A model generated the notes under the pieces. That model saw only the letters and a list, made by a program, of their open reading frames with translations. It was not told where the DNA came from and searched no databases. DNA of 64,000 bases. Source: Pseudocalidococcus azoricus BACA0444. Its GTDB lineage: Bacteria > Cyanobacteriota > Cyanobacteriia > Thermosynechococcales > Thermosynechococcaceae. The position numbers were made by a program, and so were the translations under genes. Position 1 is the stretch's first letter, and every line of letters starts with the position of its first letter. Below are positions 1 to 9,279 of this stretch, piece after piece. The stretch spans positions 18,375-82,374 of the forward strand of contig NZ_JAVMIP010000016.1 of assembly GCF_031729055.1 (NCBI RefSeq), in the 5' to 3' direction.

Positions 1-1
1 G

Positions 2-688
2 TTTCTTTATCCATTGATGCAGGGCTATGACTCGGTGGCGATTCAGAGTGATCTGGAACTGGGGGGGACGGATCAAAAGTTTAATATTGCCGTGGGCCGA
101 GACCTCCAACGTCATTTTCAATTGCCGCCGCAGTTTGGCCTGTTGATGCCGATTTTGCCAGGTACGGATGGGGTACAGAAAATGTCAAAGTCCCTGGGGA
201 ACTATGTGGGCCTGGGGGAAGATGCAATTTCCATGTACTCCAAGCTAGAAAAAGTCCCCGATGCGGTGATTGATCAATATTTTGAACTGCTGACCAATCT
301 CCCCCTAGAGCAACTCCCCGCAGATCCACGTCAAAAACAAAAATTACTGGCCAAGGAAGTTGTGACTCAGTACCACGGAGAAGAGATTGCCCATCAGACC
401 CAGGCCGAGCTAGAGGCGATTGTCCTCTCTGGAGTAAGTCAAAATAGTGAGTTAATTCCTGAGTTTTCCTTAGGAGCAATTAGCTTACCGGTCAAGTTCT
501 TTTATATCCTCGGTCTAACCCCAATTTGCACGAACAGTAGTGAAGCTCGCCGCCAAATTCAAGGGGGAGGTGTTCGCTTAGACGGAGAGAAGATCACCAA
601 TGTGGATTGGCAGATCCAGGCCATTGAGGACCTACTGGGCAAAGTTGTGCAAGTGGGCAAGAAAAAGTTTATCCGGTTTACTCCCTAA
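2..688 (+). CDS. tyrS: Tyrosyl-tRNA synthetase, C-terminal part (cut by window start)
   Basis: Charges tRNA-Tyr with tyrosine in the cytoplasm. The reading frame is open from the first bases of the window, so the N-terminal Rossmann half lies outside it. The visible part has the class I signature KMSKS (around base 182) preceded by the [11 protein letters not shown] segment typical of the tyrosine pocket. A C-terminal S4-like RNA-binding region ([17 protein letters not shown]) ends at the TAA at 686-688. The S4 tail and the KMSKS spelling fit the bacterial TyrRS form. The partial gene appears intact, with no frameshift. The next gene, cysA, starts 158 bases downstream and is probably a separate transcript. 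Confidence 0.95.
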   Translation, partial: FLYPLMQGYDSVAIQSDLELGGTDQKFNIAVGRDLQRHFQLPPQFGLLMPILPGTDGVQKMSKSLGNYVGLGEDAISMYSKLEKVPDAVIDQYFELLTNLPLEQLPADPRQKQKLLAKEVVTQYHGEEIAHQTQAELEAIVLSGVSQNSELIPEFSLGAISLPVKFFYILGLTPICTNSSEARRQIQGGGVRLDGEKITNVDWQIQAIEDLLGKVVQVGKKKFIRFTP

Positions 689-846
689 TCTCCCAGACTT
701 TGACAAACCAGGCCCGATTGGCCATTGTCCAGTTGCAGTAAATGCGGTCTCAACCGTGCCAACGCCTCAGTTTCATGTTTGACGAATTGCCAAAACCACG
801 GTAACTTGATGTGGAAAGTCGGATTTAAGGGTTAAGCATTGGAGTC

Positions 847-1860
847 ATGGGCATTCAAATTGAAAACGTCTCCAAGCAGTTTGGGAGTTTCCAGGCTGTG
901 CAGCAGGTGGACTTAACCATTGGTAGTGGTTCACTGGTAGCGTTGTTGGGACCGTCGGGGTCGGGTAAATCCACGCTGTTGCGCTTGATTGCCGGCCTAG
1001 AAACGCCTGATACGGGGCGAATTTTACTGACGGGTAAGGACGCGACTCATCAAAGTGTCCAGGATCGCAATATCGGCTTTGTCTTCCAGCATTATGCCCT
1101 CTTTAAGCACATGAATGTCCGTAAAAATATTGCTTTTGGCCTGGAACTACGCAAAACCCCCAAGGCGAAAATTGATGCCCGTGTGGATGAGTTATTGGAA
1201 TTAGTCCAACTGGGAGGCCTGGGGAATCGCTATCCGTCCCAACTTTCCGGGGGGCAACGGCAGCGGGTGGCTTTGGCTAGGGCCTTGGCGGTGGAGCCAG
1301 AAGTATTGCTTTTAGATGAACCCTTTGGGGCTTTGGATGCCAAGGTGCGGAAAGACCTCCGGGCCTGGTTACGGCGGTTACACGATGAAGTCCATGTCAC
1401 CACAGTATTTGTTACCCATGACCAAGAAGAGGCGATGGAAGTGGCGGATGAAATTGTGGTCATGAATCAGGGCAAGGTGGAGCAAGTGGGGTCGCCGGCG
1501 GAAATTTACGACAACCCAACCAGTCCCTTTGTGATGAGTTTTATTGGCCCGGTCAATGTCCTATCCAGTTCCTCAGGAATATTTAAGCACCAGGCCGAGG
1601 CTCCTCAATGTGATATTTTCCTCCGCCCCCATGACATTCTCATTTCCACCTCCCCCAATGGGGTCACGGCTCCAGCGCGGGTTAGTCGAATTATTCATCT
1701 GGGATGGGAAATTCAGGTGGAGTTAACGTTGGATGATGGCCAGGTGTTGACCGCCCATTTATCTCGGGAAAACTATGATCAACTGCAACTGAAACCCCAG
1801 CAAAAGGTTCACGTCTCCCCGAAAGAGTCTAAGGCGTTTCCGCTCTATTACTCCATTTAG
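847..1860 (+). CDS. cysA: Sulfate/thiosulfate ABC transporter ATPase CysA
   Basis: ATP-binding subunit of an inner-membrane importer, most like CysA for sulfate and thiosulfate. The 337 residues hold Walker [10 protein letters not shown] (residues 35-43), the signature [15 protein letters not shown] (about 131-145), Walker B LLLDEP (about 154) and the H-loop VTHD (about 190). A C-terminal TOBE-like regulatory domain follows. The [18 protein letters not shown] stretch is typical of the CysA branch. No permease (cysT/cysW) or binding protein (sbpA) gene is adjacent, so the transporter is split across the genome or the subunit is shared. Substrate is inferred from family resemblance only; another anion of the same CUT-type ATPase group is possible. 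Confidence 0.85.
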   Translation: MGIQIENVSKQFGSFQAVQQVDLTIGSGSLVALLGPSGSGKSTLLRLIAGLETPDTGRILLTGKDATHQSVQDRNIGFVFQHYALFKHMNVRKNIAFGLELRKTPKAKIDARVDELLELVQLGGLGNRYPSQLSGGQRQRVALARALAVEPEVLLLDEPFGALDAKVRKDLRAWLRRLHDEVHVTTVFVTHDQEEAMEVADEIVVMNQGKVEQVGSPAEIYDNPTSPFVMSFIGPVNVLSSSSGIFKHQAEAPQCDIFLRPHDILISTSPNGVTAPARVSRIIHLGWEIQVELTLDDGQVLTAHLSRENYDQLQLKPQQKVHVSPKESKAFPLYYSI

Positions 1861-1897
1861 ATTTCCCTAGACCTAGGCTCGACCATCTAAGGACAAA

Positions 1898-2368
1898 TTA
1901 GACCGCTGGAAACTCGGCCTGGAGTGCATCGTCATAATCATCAGCCAGGGTGGCCACAATGGTAATTCCCCGGGCAATTTCTCCTGGGCCAATTTCAGCC
2001 AACGTCCGACTGGTGAGAATCATCACTTGGTGCTCGAAAATGGCAAAGCGGGCCTCCAGGGTCGTTAACCAGTTGAGTTCTAAGAGTTTTGCGTACAGGC
2101 CAGTAGGATTAGCGACCGGTAAATTCAGCACAGGCGACCAAGTCGTGATGGTACTGTCGGCCCCAGTCCCCGTGAGTTGGACAAACACAGTCGCGCTACC
2201 GTAGGTAAATTTCCAAATCGAACTGTCGTCTGAGTGATTAACAAGGGGATTGCCCGATTGATCCAGGCCAGAAATCACGGTTTCGATAATTTCAAGCGGA
2301 TTTAAGCCCAACTCTAGACTAGCCTCAGAGTCAGGAGCTAAAGTCGGGGCTATGGGGTCTAAGGTCAT
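1898..2368 (-). CDS. YbjN-domain protein
   Basis: A 156-residue soluble protein with the alpha/beta pattern of the YbjN family, which resembles type III secretion chaperones. Cyanobacteria carry several such proteins of unknown role. Visible features are an acidic N-terminus, a central STITTWSPVLNLP strand region and a hydrophobic helix LYAKLLELNWLTTLEARFAI. No signal peptide or membrane segment is seen. It converges with cysA, the two stops being 38 bases apart. The ATG at 2368 lies 200 bases from the divergent comM start. Function unknown; family call moderately secure. Confidence 0.7.
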   Translation of the reverse strand: MTLDPIAPTLAPDSEASLELGLNPLEIIETVISGLDQSGNPLVNHSDDSSIWKFTYGSATVFVQLTGTGADSTITTWSPVLNLPVANPTGLYAKLLELNWLTTLEARFAIFEHQVMILTSRTLAEIGPGEIARGITIVATLADDYDDALQAEFPAV

Positions 2369-2567
2369 AGGAGAGCGTTATCCAAAGTCATCATTCACTA
2401 GCTTATCGGGGCCTGGAGAATCCCCTCTCAAGATTTTGAAAAAGTTCAGATTTGCTGAGAGATCTCCGCGCCGTTGAATTTAGCCAAATGGAAAAATAAG
2501 CACTAGAGTAGAGGTCGGAAGACGCGATCAGAATCATAAATTCCAGTTGAAACCCTAGATAAATACT

Positions 2568-4103
2568 ATGTTGGCCTGTGTTTGGAGTGCATCACTGTTG
2601 GGAATTGAAGCCTTGCGGGTCGGGGTCGAGGTGGATGTTTCCGGGGGATTACCGGGGATTGTGGTGGTTGGTTTACCGGATGCGGCCGTGCAGGAAGCTA
2701 GAGAACGGGTCAAGGCGGCAATTCGGAATGCCGGGTTTGCTTTTCCGATGCGGCGAATTGTCGTCAACTTAAGCCCAGCCGATTTAAAAAAAGAAGGGCC
2801 CAGTTTTGATTTGCCGATTAGTATTGGAATTTTGGCAGCGGCGCAACAGGTGAGTGGGGAGTTATTGGGGGATCATCTGTTTCTGGGGGAGCTATCTCTG
2901 GATGGGGCATTACGGCCAGTTGCAGGGGTTTTACCCATTGCGGCCACGGCACAACAGTTGGGAATTAGGGGTTTGATTCTTCCGGCGGCGAATGTCAACG
3001 AGGCTTCAGTCGTGGCGGGCTTAAAAGTCTATGGCTTTAATCATCTGAGTGAAGTTGCCAATTTTCTCAATGATCCGAGTCAATACCAGGCCCCGTTGTT
3101 CACCCATCCAGCCGAAGCTCCCAGCCAACTGATTCCCACCAGTCATTTAGATTTACAGGATGTCAAAGGCCAAAGCCATGCCCGCAGAGCTTTAGAAATC
3201 GCCGCGGCGGGAGGTCATAATCTTGTCTTTGTCGGACCACCAGGGAGTGGGAAAACCATGTTGGCGAGACGTTTGCCGGGAATTTTACCCCCCTTGAGTT
3301 TTGAGGAAGCCTTAGAAGTCACCAAAATCTACTCGGTTGCTGGCCTGATTAAAGAACGGGGCACATTGATTAAAGATCGGCCCTTTCGTAGTCCCCATCA
3401 TTCCGCCTCTGGCCCAGCCCTAGTGGGGGGAGGGAGCTATCCCAGGCCTGGGGAAATTTCCTTAGCCCATCAGGGGATTTTATTTCTCGATGAATTGACG
3501 GAATTTAAGCGCGATGTCTTGGAATTTTTGCGTCAACCCCTCGAAGATGGAGCCGTGACCATTTCCCGCACTCGCCAATCCGTATCCTTTCCGGCCCAAT
3601 TTACCCTAGTAGCTAGCACTAATCCCTGCCCCTGTGGCTATTTTGGGGATCCAGTCCAGGCCTGTACCTGTTCACCCCGACAACGGGAGCAATATTGGGC
3701 CAAGTTATCGGGGCCGTTGATGGATCGGATTGATTTGCAAGTCACCGTCAGCCGCCTGAAACCAGAAGAAATTACCCGTCAATCTGGGGGAGAAGCTTCA
3801 ACCCATATCCGCCAACGGGTCGAAACAGCCCGCCAAGTGGCCCAGGCCCGGTTTGAGCAAGATAAGAAAGTTCGCTGTAATGCCCAAATGCAGAGCCGCC
3901 ACTTACGGAAATGGTGCCAGTTGGATGAGGCATCTCGGAATTTACTAGAAGCAGCGATTCGGAAACTTGGATTATCTGCTCGGGGAACCGACCGGATTTT
4001 GAAAGTCGCCCGGACAATTGCTGACTTAGCCGGCAGTGATCTGATTCAACCGAGCCATGTGGCTGAAGCAATTCAATACCGTACAATCGATCGAGTTCAA
4101 TAA
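2568..4103 (+). CDS. comM: YifB/ComM family Mg-chelatase-like AAA+ ATPase
   Basis: ComM is a hexameric helicase that promotes branch migration of incoming DNA during natural transformation. The 511 residues have the usual order: an N-terminal Lon-protease-like fold (MLACVWSASLLGIEA...), then an AAA+ core with Walker A GPPGSGKTM near residue 223. The SPHHSASGPALVGGG and ILFLDELTEF (Walker B) segments follow, then the zinc-finger-like CPCGYFGD...CTCS motif and a C-terminal lid ending TIADLAGSDLIQPSHVAEAIQYR. Length is normal. Its last ~100 bases are duplicated in decayed form at 5697-5800 (listed separately), so this 3' end may have been replaced or moved in an insertion event. Confidence 0.93.
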   Translation: MLACVWSASLLGIEALRVGVEVDVSGGLPGIVVVGLPDAAVQEARERVKAAIRNAGFAFPMRRIVVNLSPADLKKEGPSFDLPISIGILAAAQQVSGELLGDHLFLGELSLDGALRPVAGVLPIAATAQQLGIRGLILPAANVNEASVVAGLKVYGFNHLSEVANFLNDPSQYQAPLFTHPAEAPSQLIPTSHLDLQDVKGQSHARRALEIAAAGGHNLVFVGPPGSGKTMLARRLPGILPPLSFEEALEVTKIYSVAGLIKERGTLIKDRPFRSPHHSASGPALVGGGSYPRPGEISLAHQGILFLDELTEFKRDVLEFLRQPLEDGAVTISRTRQSVSFPAQFTLVASTNPCPCGYFGDPVQACTCSPRQREQYWAKLSGPLMDRIDLQVTVSRLKPEEITRQSGGEASTHIRQRVETARQVAQARFEQDKKVRCNAQMQSRHLRKWCQLDEASRNLLEAAIRKLGLSARGTDRILKVARTIADLAGSDLIQPSHVAEAIQYRTIDRVQ

Positions 4104-4512
4104 TGTATTAGATTATAAAAAATAAATTCAAGCATCCTAAATTTACTATGACAGGCTTATTTTGATTTCTCTGCATAGTATCAATGCTTGTTTCAACTTG
4201 CGGCTAAATCCTGAGGATATCTAAAGCCCATCTATTCTCTATCGCTGGATATCACCTTGCAACGTCATCTTGACAGGTCTTAATAAATTCAAATAATTCA
4301 TTGATTGTCTGTTTCTAGCTGATTTCCATCATTCTCTATTTATAAACGGATTGTTTTCATCTTAAATGCATTGACTCATCACTTAATTGAGATATGCGCT
4401 TAACTTTGGCATTACTTATGCTTAACCTTAGCTTGTTAAGTTTTAATCGAAAATGAAAGGCTATTAATGCGAATCGCTCTGTTGATCAAATTAAATTTTG
4501 GGGGATGGGACA
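4104..4512. other. AT-rich intergenic stretch between comM and the MCP-like gene
   Basis: About 400 bases, clearly more AT-rich than the flanking genes and without the CAGGCC half-sites common elsewhere. I see no reading frame with a credible start, no tRNA and no convincing terminator hairpin. It presumably carries the promoter of the gene starting at 4513. The stretch just after the comM stop faintly resembles the sequence just after the comM relic near 5810-5835, which would fit a duplication reaching beyond the gene end. Confidence 0.5.
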
Positions 4513-5664
4513 GTGTTAGAGTTGCAGGAACAGGCTGAAAATTCTGATTTCTCTGGCGAATTATTTACAACTGACCCTGCTCTATCCCTCCTGACAACAT
4601 GCACAAGTCAACTCAGCGCCGAAGTAACCTGTCGTGAGATGTTGGATTATTTCCAGGCCCGCCCCGAGTTACCCGGCATCATTGTTCTAGAGGTTGATCA
4701 ACCGATTGGAATTATTCCCAGGAATAAACTATTTGCAAAACTAATCAAGCCCTATTGGCGGGATATGTTTAATAAACGATCTGTTAAAGCCTTGCTAGAA
4801 GATGAAGATTTTAATAACAAGCCAACTATTCTTCCCCATACTAGTTTGTTATCAGAAGTAATTGCGGCGGCTCTTTCTCGTCCATTGCATTGTCAACTCG
4901 ATCCGATTATTTTGGCTGATAATAAAGATTATTTATTACTCGATTGTCAATCTTTTTTGTTGACGCAGTCCCATATCTTCCAAACATTCCATACTCACAT
5001 GGGTCATCTCCGGCAAGAAAACATTCACTTAACCAGTCAATTAACTGAAAGCTTGGAAAAATTTCAGGCCCTGCAAACGCAATTAGAACACCAGGAATCG
5101 ACAGATCGTTATCGTCAACAAATTTTGGAACATCAAAACCGTGAATTACGCAGTCAAGTAAATGATATTCGTAATCAATACAATCAACTATTGAGTGTTG
5201 TCCAGAAAGTGTCACAGCAGAGTCAAATCGCCCTGCAAGTCACAACAGTCTCTGCCAACAATCTCAGCCAAGAACTCAATCAGGTGTTTCGCTTTAATGG
5301 CACATTGGAACAAGAACTGATCATTATGGAAAAAGCATCATCTGAAATTGAATATATTAGCCGCCAAGTTAAACATTTAGCATTGCAGGCCAGTTTAATT
5401 ATTGCCCGATCCGGGGGACAGTTTAATTCCTTTAGTTTTATTACATCTGAAATCAATAAGTTGGGTGACCAGTGCTTTGACGCTAACAAACAATTGTCTG
5501 GCCTGGCGAATCGGTTACGGCAACGTCTTCCAGAATTAGCCCAAGCGGTACAAGTTGGAGATGGAACCACACGAGATTTAGTCAATCAAATAAAGCCAAT
5601 GAAGGCTATCTTACAGGAACTTGCTCTTGCGACTCAACAACTGGAAATAACATCCGTTAACTAG
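4513..5664 (+). CDS. Soluble MCP-like signalling protein with CBS-like N-terminal domain
   Basis: About 383 residues with no membrane segment. Residues ~20-165 resemble the CBS-like input domain found ahead of cyanobacterial sensor and diguanylate cyclase outputs (a GIIPRNKLFAKLI...YWRDMFNKRSVKALL segment). A coiled coil follows (about 165-250, many Q/L/E heptads). The end matches the tip and return helix of a chemoreceptor signalling hairpin in degenerate form: IEYISRQVKHLALQASLIIARSG where classical receptors have I..IA.QTNLLALNAAIEAARAG. The GTG at 4513 is preferred because GGGGATGGGA sits just upstream as a ribosome site; an in-frame TTG at 4498 would add five residues. No che genes are nearby. 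Function inferred: cytoplasmic signal input to a taxis or pilus system. Confidence 0.65.
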   Translation: MLELQEQAENSDFSGELFTTDPALSLLTTCTSQLSAEVTCREMLDYFQARPELPGIIVLEVDQPIGIIPRNKLFAKLIKPYWRDMFNKRSVKALLEDEDFNNKPTILPHTSLLSEVIAAALSRPLHCQLDPIILADNKDYLLLDCQSFLLTQSHIFQTFHTHMGHLRQENIHLTSQLTESLEKFQALQTQLEHQESTDRYRQQILEHQNRELRSQVNDIRNQYNQLLSVVQKVSQQSQIALQVTTVSANNLSQELNQVFRFNGTLEQELIIMEKASSEIEYISRQVKHLALQASLIIARSGGQFNSFSFITSEINKLGDQCFDANKQLSGLANRLRQRLPELAQAVQVGDGTTRDLVNQIKPMKAILQELALATQQLEITSVN

Positions 5665-5696
5665 GACTATTCACTAGGGGAAGGGGAAGCAGTCAG

Positions 5697-5800
5697 GTTT
5701 TGCCAATTGCCCAGACAATTGCTGATTTAGCTAGGAGTGGTGTTAATCAACCGAGCCATGGGACTGAAGGGATTCAATGTCGAACGAACGATAAACTATT
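5697..5800 (+). pseudogene. Decayed duplicate of the comM 3' end
   Basis: Translated in the frame starting GTT at 5697, this non-coding stretch reads VLPIAQTIADLARSGVNQ followed by PSHGTEGIQCRTND. The true ComM C-terminus at about 4000-4100 reads ILKVARTIADLAGSDLIQ followed by PSHVAEAIQYRTID. The DNA also aligns directly (shared GACAATTGCTGA and CAACCGAGCCATG blocks). Only the last ~35 codons are recognisable; upstream sequence does not continue the match and no start exists. The relic is in the same orientation as comM, about 1.7 kb downstream of its parent region, so the two form a diverged direct repeat bracketing the MCP-like gene. Confidence 0.85.
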
Positions 5801-5832
5801 GATCGATTTTAGTAATATCCATGCCAAAATTA

Positions 5833-6390
5833 CTATTTCCTTGCCAAGTCAAATAGCTTAATCAAGGATTGGAAAAAACTACAATTTTGATTGCTATAGT
5901 TTGGTTCCTTCTCTTTGAGAGCTTCATTACTGACCTTAACTAAATCCTTAAGAGAGTTATTTTCTAGCCATTTTCCAAGCTTTACATCCAAATAGTCAGG
6001 AGGAGGATGACCACCATAATTTTTAGGTGACCATCGAATGAAATCTTCAAACATTTCTAAAGGAAGAAGGACGGTACTAATTTCACCACCATTCTCAGCT
6101 AGAAAAATTGTTTGATACTTAAAGGAATAACCAGACCAACGTATTGTATCTAATCTATTATTAGTCATTAGAGATAGATTATCTAAGACACAATTGTGTA
6201 CTGGGTCGGGGTTTTTATTTCGATGTGCTAACCACCAATAAACATTATGGCGAACAAACAAATACCCTCCGTTATCTTCACAGATTTCTACTTCTACGTC
6301 ATTAACGACTGGGAAATATCGCTTCTGAATTATTTTTATATTGGTAACGTCAGTTAAATTACTGGAATGGTCAGGCATTATCTTAGTCAT
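5833..6390 (-). CDS. Hypothetical protein
   Basis: A 185-residue protein I do not recognise. The ATG at 6390 has a good ribosome site (GAGGA, seven bases upstream), supporting it as a real gene. The sequence is rich in N, D, K, Y and W with many AT-ending codons, and lower in GC than the neighbouring operon. No signal peptide, membrane segment or known catalytic motif is evident. The HNVYWWLAHRNKNPDPVHNC and GGHPPPDYLDVKLGKWLENN stretches are the most distinctive. It sits between the comM relic and the decarboxylase operon, and its composition suggests recent acquisition. It could be an immunity-type or host-interaction protein, but nothing in the sequence proves it. Confidence 0.6.
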   Translation of the reverse strand: MTKIMPDHSSNLTDVTNIKIIQKRYFPVVNDVEVEICEDNGGYLFVRHNVYWWLAHRNKNPDPVHNCVLDNLSLMTNNRLDTIRWSGYSFKYQTIFLAENGGEISTVLLPLEMFEDFIRWSPKNYGGHPPPDYLDVKLGKWLENNSLKDLVKVSNEALKEKEPNYSNQNCSFFQSLIKLFDLARK

Positions 6391-6480
6391 CAGTATTCCT
6401 CATACTTAAAGGAAAGGATATGACGTATTTTAGCTAACTCCCACTAATTTTTACTGTGGCGACTACCTTAAGGATGGGGT

Positions 6481-7977
6481 TCAAGCGTCTATAATTTGCA
6501 ATGTTTGGAGAGTTGGATCGGAAGCTCCAGCAATGATGCCGCCGGCCTGTTGGATTGCCAGGAGTTGGGCCATGATCGGCTCTGTAATCAACTCCCCTGG
6601 AAATAGCCACGGAATTCCCGGCGGATAGGGGCAAATCCACTCAGCACTAATTTGATTGATAGCCTGGGCCTGGGGTACTTGTTGTTGAAGTCCCAAAAAG
6701 GCAGTCCGGGGATCAACAATTGGCGTTGTGATTGGCCCTAGAGAGGGAGATATTTGACCCATTTGATTCAGGGTTTGCCATTCTTGGGTATATAAATACT
6801 TTTGCCCATAATTTTCCGCCATCGTTTCAATGAGTTGCCCCCAACTTTGGACTAAGGCATTGATGTCAGCACGAGTATGGCCCAGACCCAGGAGAAAGGT
6901 TAAATAATTCAGGGTCGGGAGTTCCCCAATGAGGTGATGGGATTGTGTCAAATAGTCATCAGCCCGATAACCCGTAATCTTTAATGGCCATGTCCCCAAG
7001 GTAACGCGAGTCGGGTCTTTAGTAACACCTGCTGGTAGGAATTCAGCCGATAATTGAATTGCACTGGGAAGATTATCTAAGGCCTGGTTCAAATCATCAA
7101 CTAACCCTAAAACAGAGGCCCAAAGTGATTCCCCTTCCGTTGCCATTTGCTCGCGGGCCACGTCTAAGGATGCTAATAGTAAATAACTGGGGCTAGAGGA
7201 TTGTAAAACTCGTAAACACTGGCTGATTCGGGTTGGAGATACACGCCTGCCTTGGTGGTGGAGCATTGCAGCTTGAGTGAAGGCAGACAGGGTTTTATGG
7301 GTACTGTGAATAACCACATCGGCCCCGGCCTGGATGGCACTCATGGGCAACTGGGGATGAAACTGAAAATGGCTGCCGTGGGCTTCATCAACAATCAGGG
7401 GAATATTTTGCTGATGGACAACCTCAACAATCTGAACTAAATCAGGACAAAGGCCGTCATAGGTTGGCGAGATGACTAAAACGGCTTTTGTGTCTGGATA
7501 TTGCTTTAAGGCGGCTTGAATCTGCTCAGAATTTAAGGGCAATGCCAGGCCCCAAACGGGATCATAGTCAGGTGTAATCAAAGCTGGCCTGGCCCCCGCC
7601 AGAATCATCCCACTCAAAACCGACTGGTGGATCGTGCGAGGAACCAGGATCCGATCTCCAGGCCCACAGGTTGCCATGATCGCCGCACTGATGCCCACTG
7701 TTGAACCATTAATTAAAAACCAAGTCTTTTCGGCTCCAAAGGTCTCGGCAGCTAGGTTTTGGGCCTGAGCAATGATTGCGGTGGGAGCAGCCAGATTATC
7801 CAGGCCTGGGATTTCCGATAAGTCCAGTTGTAGGCCAGTGATTCTCCAGGCATCGGCTAGATCAGGATGAATCCCTTGCCCGCTATGATGGCCGGGGGTA
7901 TGAAAGCCTCGATAATTGCCTTGGGAGTGGTGTAAGAGCGCATTCAGAATGGGCAAATGCGGCAAAGAATCAGCCAT
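6481..7977 (-). CDS. Orn/Lys/Arg-type PLP-dependent decarboxylase
   Basis: Fold-type I PLP enzyme of the Orn/Lys/Arg decarboxylase family, 498 residues (the short form lacking the N-terminal receiver-like wing). The N-terminus has FHTPGHHSGQG, the family's substrate-binding signature, and the PLP lysine is in HSTHKTL near residue 229. The DEAHGSHF segment provides the cofactor-binding Asp. Substrate (lysine, arginine or ornithine) cannot be read from sequence; cyanobacterial members are often annotated as lysine or arginine decarboxylase. It is the last gene of a four-gene minus-strand operon, starting 11 bases after the cpcT stop. A distinct biosynthetic arginine decarboxylase (speA) is at 22.4 kb, so the two are not the same enzyme type. 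Confidence 0.88.
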   Translation of the reverse strand: MADSLPHLPILNALLHHSQGNYRGFHTPGHHSGQGIHPDLADAWRITGLQLDLSEIPGLDNLAAPTAIIAQAQNLAAETFGAEKTWFLINGSTVGISAAIMATCGPGDRILVPRTIHQSVLSGMILAGARPALITPDYDPVWGLALPLNSEQIQAALKQYPDTKAVLVISPTYDGLCPDLVQIVEVVHQQNIPLIVDEAHGSHFQFHPQLPMSAIQAGADVVIHSTHKTLSAFTQAAMLHHQGRRVSPTRISQCLRVLQSSSPSYLLLASLDVAREQMATEGESLWASVLGLVDDLNQALDNLPSAIQLSAEFLPAGVTKDPTRVTLGTWPLKITGYRADDYLTQSHHLIGELPTLNYLTFLLGLGHTRADINALVQSWGQLIETMAENYGQKYLYTQEWQTLNQMGQISPSLGPITTPIVDPRTAFLGLQQQVPQAQAINQISAEWICPYPPGIPWLFPGELITEPIMAQLLAIQQAGGIIAGASDPTLQTLQIIDA

Positions 7978-7988
7978 TGGGTCAGAAT

Positions 7989-8567
7989 TTAATTGATGTT
8001 CACCGGTTCAAATTCATAAGGCCCCATCAATGCTCCCCACAACCCTTGCCCCGTGACTGGATCCACGCCCCGGTCATAACTCCAAAATTTTTCAGCCGTG
8101 ACCCGAAAGCCTAAAACAACTTGCCGTTCTTGGCCTTGATATTGAAAACAACACCGGGAGGTGGCGGGGAGGATGGCGTGAAAGCCCTGGTCAGAATATT
8201 CCACAGTCAAAACACACCCAGGCAAGGGATCAAGGTCAGATTCTCCCAGGCCCTGCAAACGACTTGGAGCCATCCCTGCCCCGGCCCACTGACTGGGAGA
8301 CTTGCAGGCCCAATAGTGAATTTGCAGAGGCTCTGGCTGAATCACTAAAATCCGTTGCCGATAGGGTTTATCTAAATAGAGGGCATTTGCCTGTTCCGCA
8401 AAAATCGCCCGCTGTCCCTGAATCCCCTGGGGAATGGCCCGTTGCCAAAGCCGGAGATGGACAAACCAAGTGGGCTGATTCTGGGCCTGGGCTTGATTCT
8501 GAAATTCACCCGTCAACCACTCGTAAAGTTGGGCCGCAATTGCCTCTGACTTGGATAAATCACTCAT
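7989..8567 (-). CDS. cpcT: Phycobiliprotein chromophore lyase, CpcT/CpeT family
   Basis: CpcT attaches phycocyanobilin to Cys-155 (beta-153) of the phycocyanin beta subunit. The 192 residues show the calycin-barrel pattern of the family: AIFAEQANALYLDKPYRQRILVI, a central GLGESDLDPLPGC segment and the late GFRVTAEKFWSYDRGVDPVTGQ motif. No signal peptide, as expected for a cytoplasmic lyase. It lies six bases downstream of gun4 and 11 bases upstream of the decarboxylase, so it is co-transcribed with a chlorophyll-biosynthesis regulator. That arrangement couples bilin attachment with tetrapyrrole supply (inference). Confidence 0.88.
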   Translation of the reverse strand: MSDLSKSEAIAAQLYEWLTGEFQNQAQAQNQPTWFVHLRLWQRAIPQGIQGQRAIFAEQANALYLDKPYRQRILVIQPEPLQIHYWACKSPSQWAGAGMAPSRLQGLGESDLDPLPGCVLTVEYSDQGFHAILPATSRCCFQYQGQERQVVLGFRVTAEKFWSYDRGVDPVTGQGLWGALMGPYEFEPVNIN

Positions 8568-8573
8568 AATCCC

Positions 8574-9275
8574 TCAGGTTGAAGACTGGGACCAGGCCCG
8601 ATGATTCAGTAAGGCATTGATGACTTGGATTCCCCGCAATTGATTACTCAGAGGTAGATGACCGCGGGGCGCACTTAAGTCCCAAGTAAATTCACCCGGC
8701 CAGCGCGTCCACTTTTTGCCCTGTCGCCAATTAATTTTTTCCCAGAGTTGTGACCAGTTTTGACCCAGGCCGAGCCAGATTTGCCGTTGTACCGAATACC
8801 CAAACTTACCTTGGGAGTGGGCTAACCAGAGATGATCAATCGTTAATAAATCCGGGATGGGAAACTGTTCAACCTCCGTAAAGTACAACCAACCTCGTTT
8901 TTGTGCCGCCGGCCCTGCCAATTGACAGAGTAACTTGAGAGTTAAATCGTCCGCCGCCTGGTAGTCATGGTGCTGTAAAAGCTGCTGGAGGGGTTGATAA
9001 TCTAAGCCTTTTTCAGATAATAAGGGGACAATTCCTTGGGGATACTGGTCAACGAGGGCAGATTTAATCTCGGCATCTCCCAATTCCGTTAGTAATTCAT
9101 AGGCCCGGCCCTTGACTCCCCAGGCCCAGGTTGCGGTTTTTAAGAGTTCGAGCAGCTTCTCCCCCCCATCCGGCATGAGTGCGCTGAGATCATCTAGGGC
9201 CTGGAGTTGGCGTTTTTCGTTACTGCTCGTCAGTTGCGTAGTGAGGGATGTCAGTAAATCGGTATCTGAGGCCAT
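8574..9275 (-). CDS. gun4: GUN4-domain porphyrin-binding protein
   Basis: GUN4 binds protoporphyrin IX and Mg-protoporphyrin and stimulates magnesium chelatase, directing tetrapyrrole flux to chlorophyll. The 233-residue length and layout match cyanobacterial GUN4: an N-terminal helical HEAT-like bundle (residues ~1-85) followed by the GUN4 core. The core includes [19 protein letters not shown], the [26 protein letters not shown] region and the [20 protein letters not shown] loop. The stop is six bases from the cpcT start and its own start is four bases after the preceding gene's stop, so translation is probably coupled. Confidence 0.95.
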   Translation of the reverse strand: MASDTDLLTSLTTQLTSSNEKRQLQALDDLSALMPDGGEKLLELLKTATWAWGVKGRAYELLTELGDAEIKSALVDQYPQGIVPLLSEKGLDYQPLQQLLQHHDYQAADDLTLKLLCQLAGPAAQKRGWLYFTEVEQFPIPDLLTIDHLWLAHSQGKFGYSVQRQIWLGLGQNWSQLWEKINWRQGKKWTRWPGEFTWDLSAPRGHLPLSNQLRGIQVINALLNHRAWSQSST

Positions 9276-9279
9276 AGGG

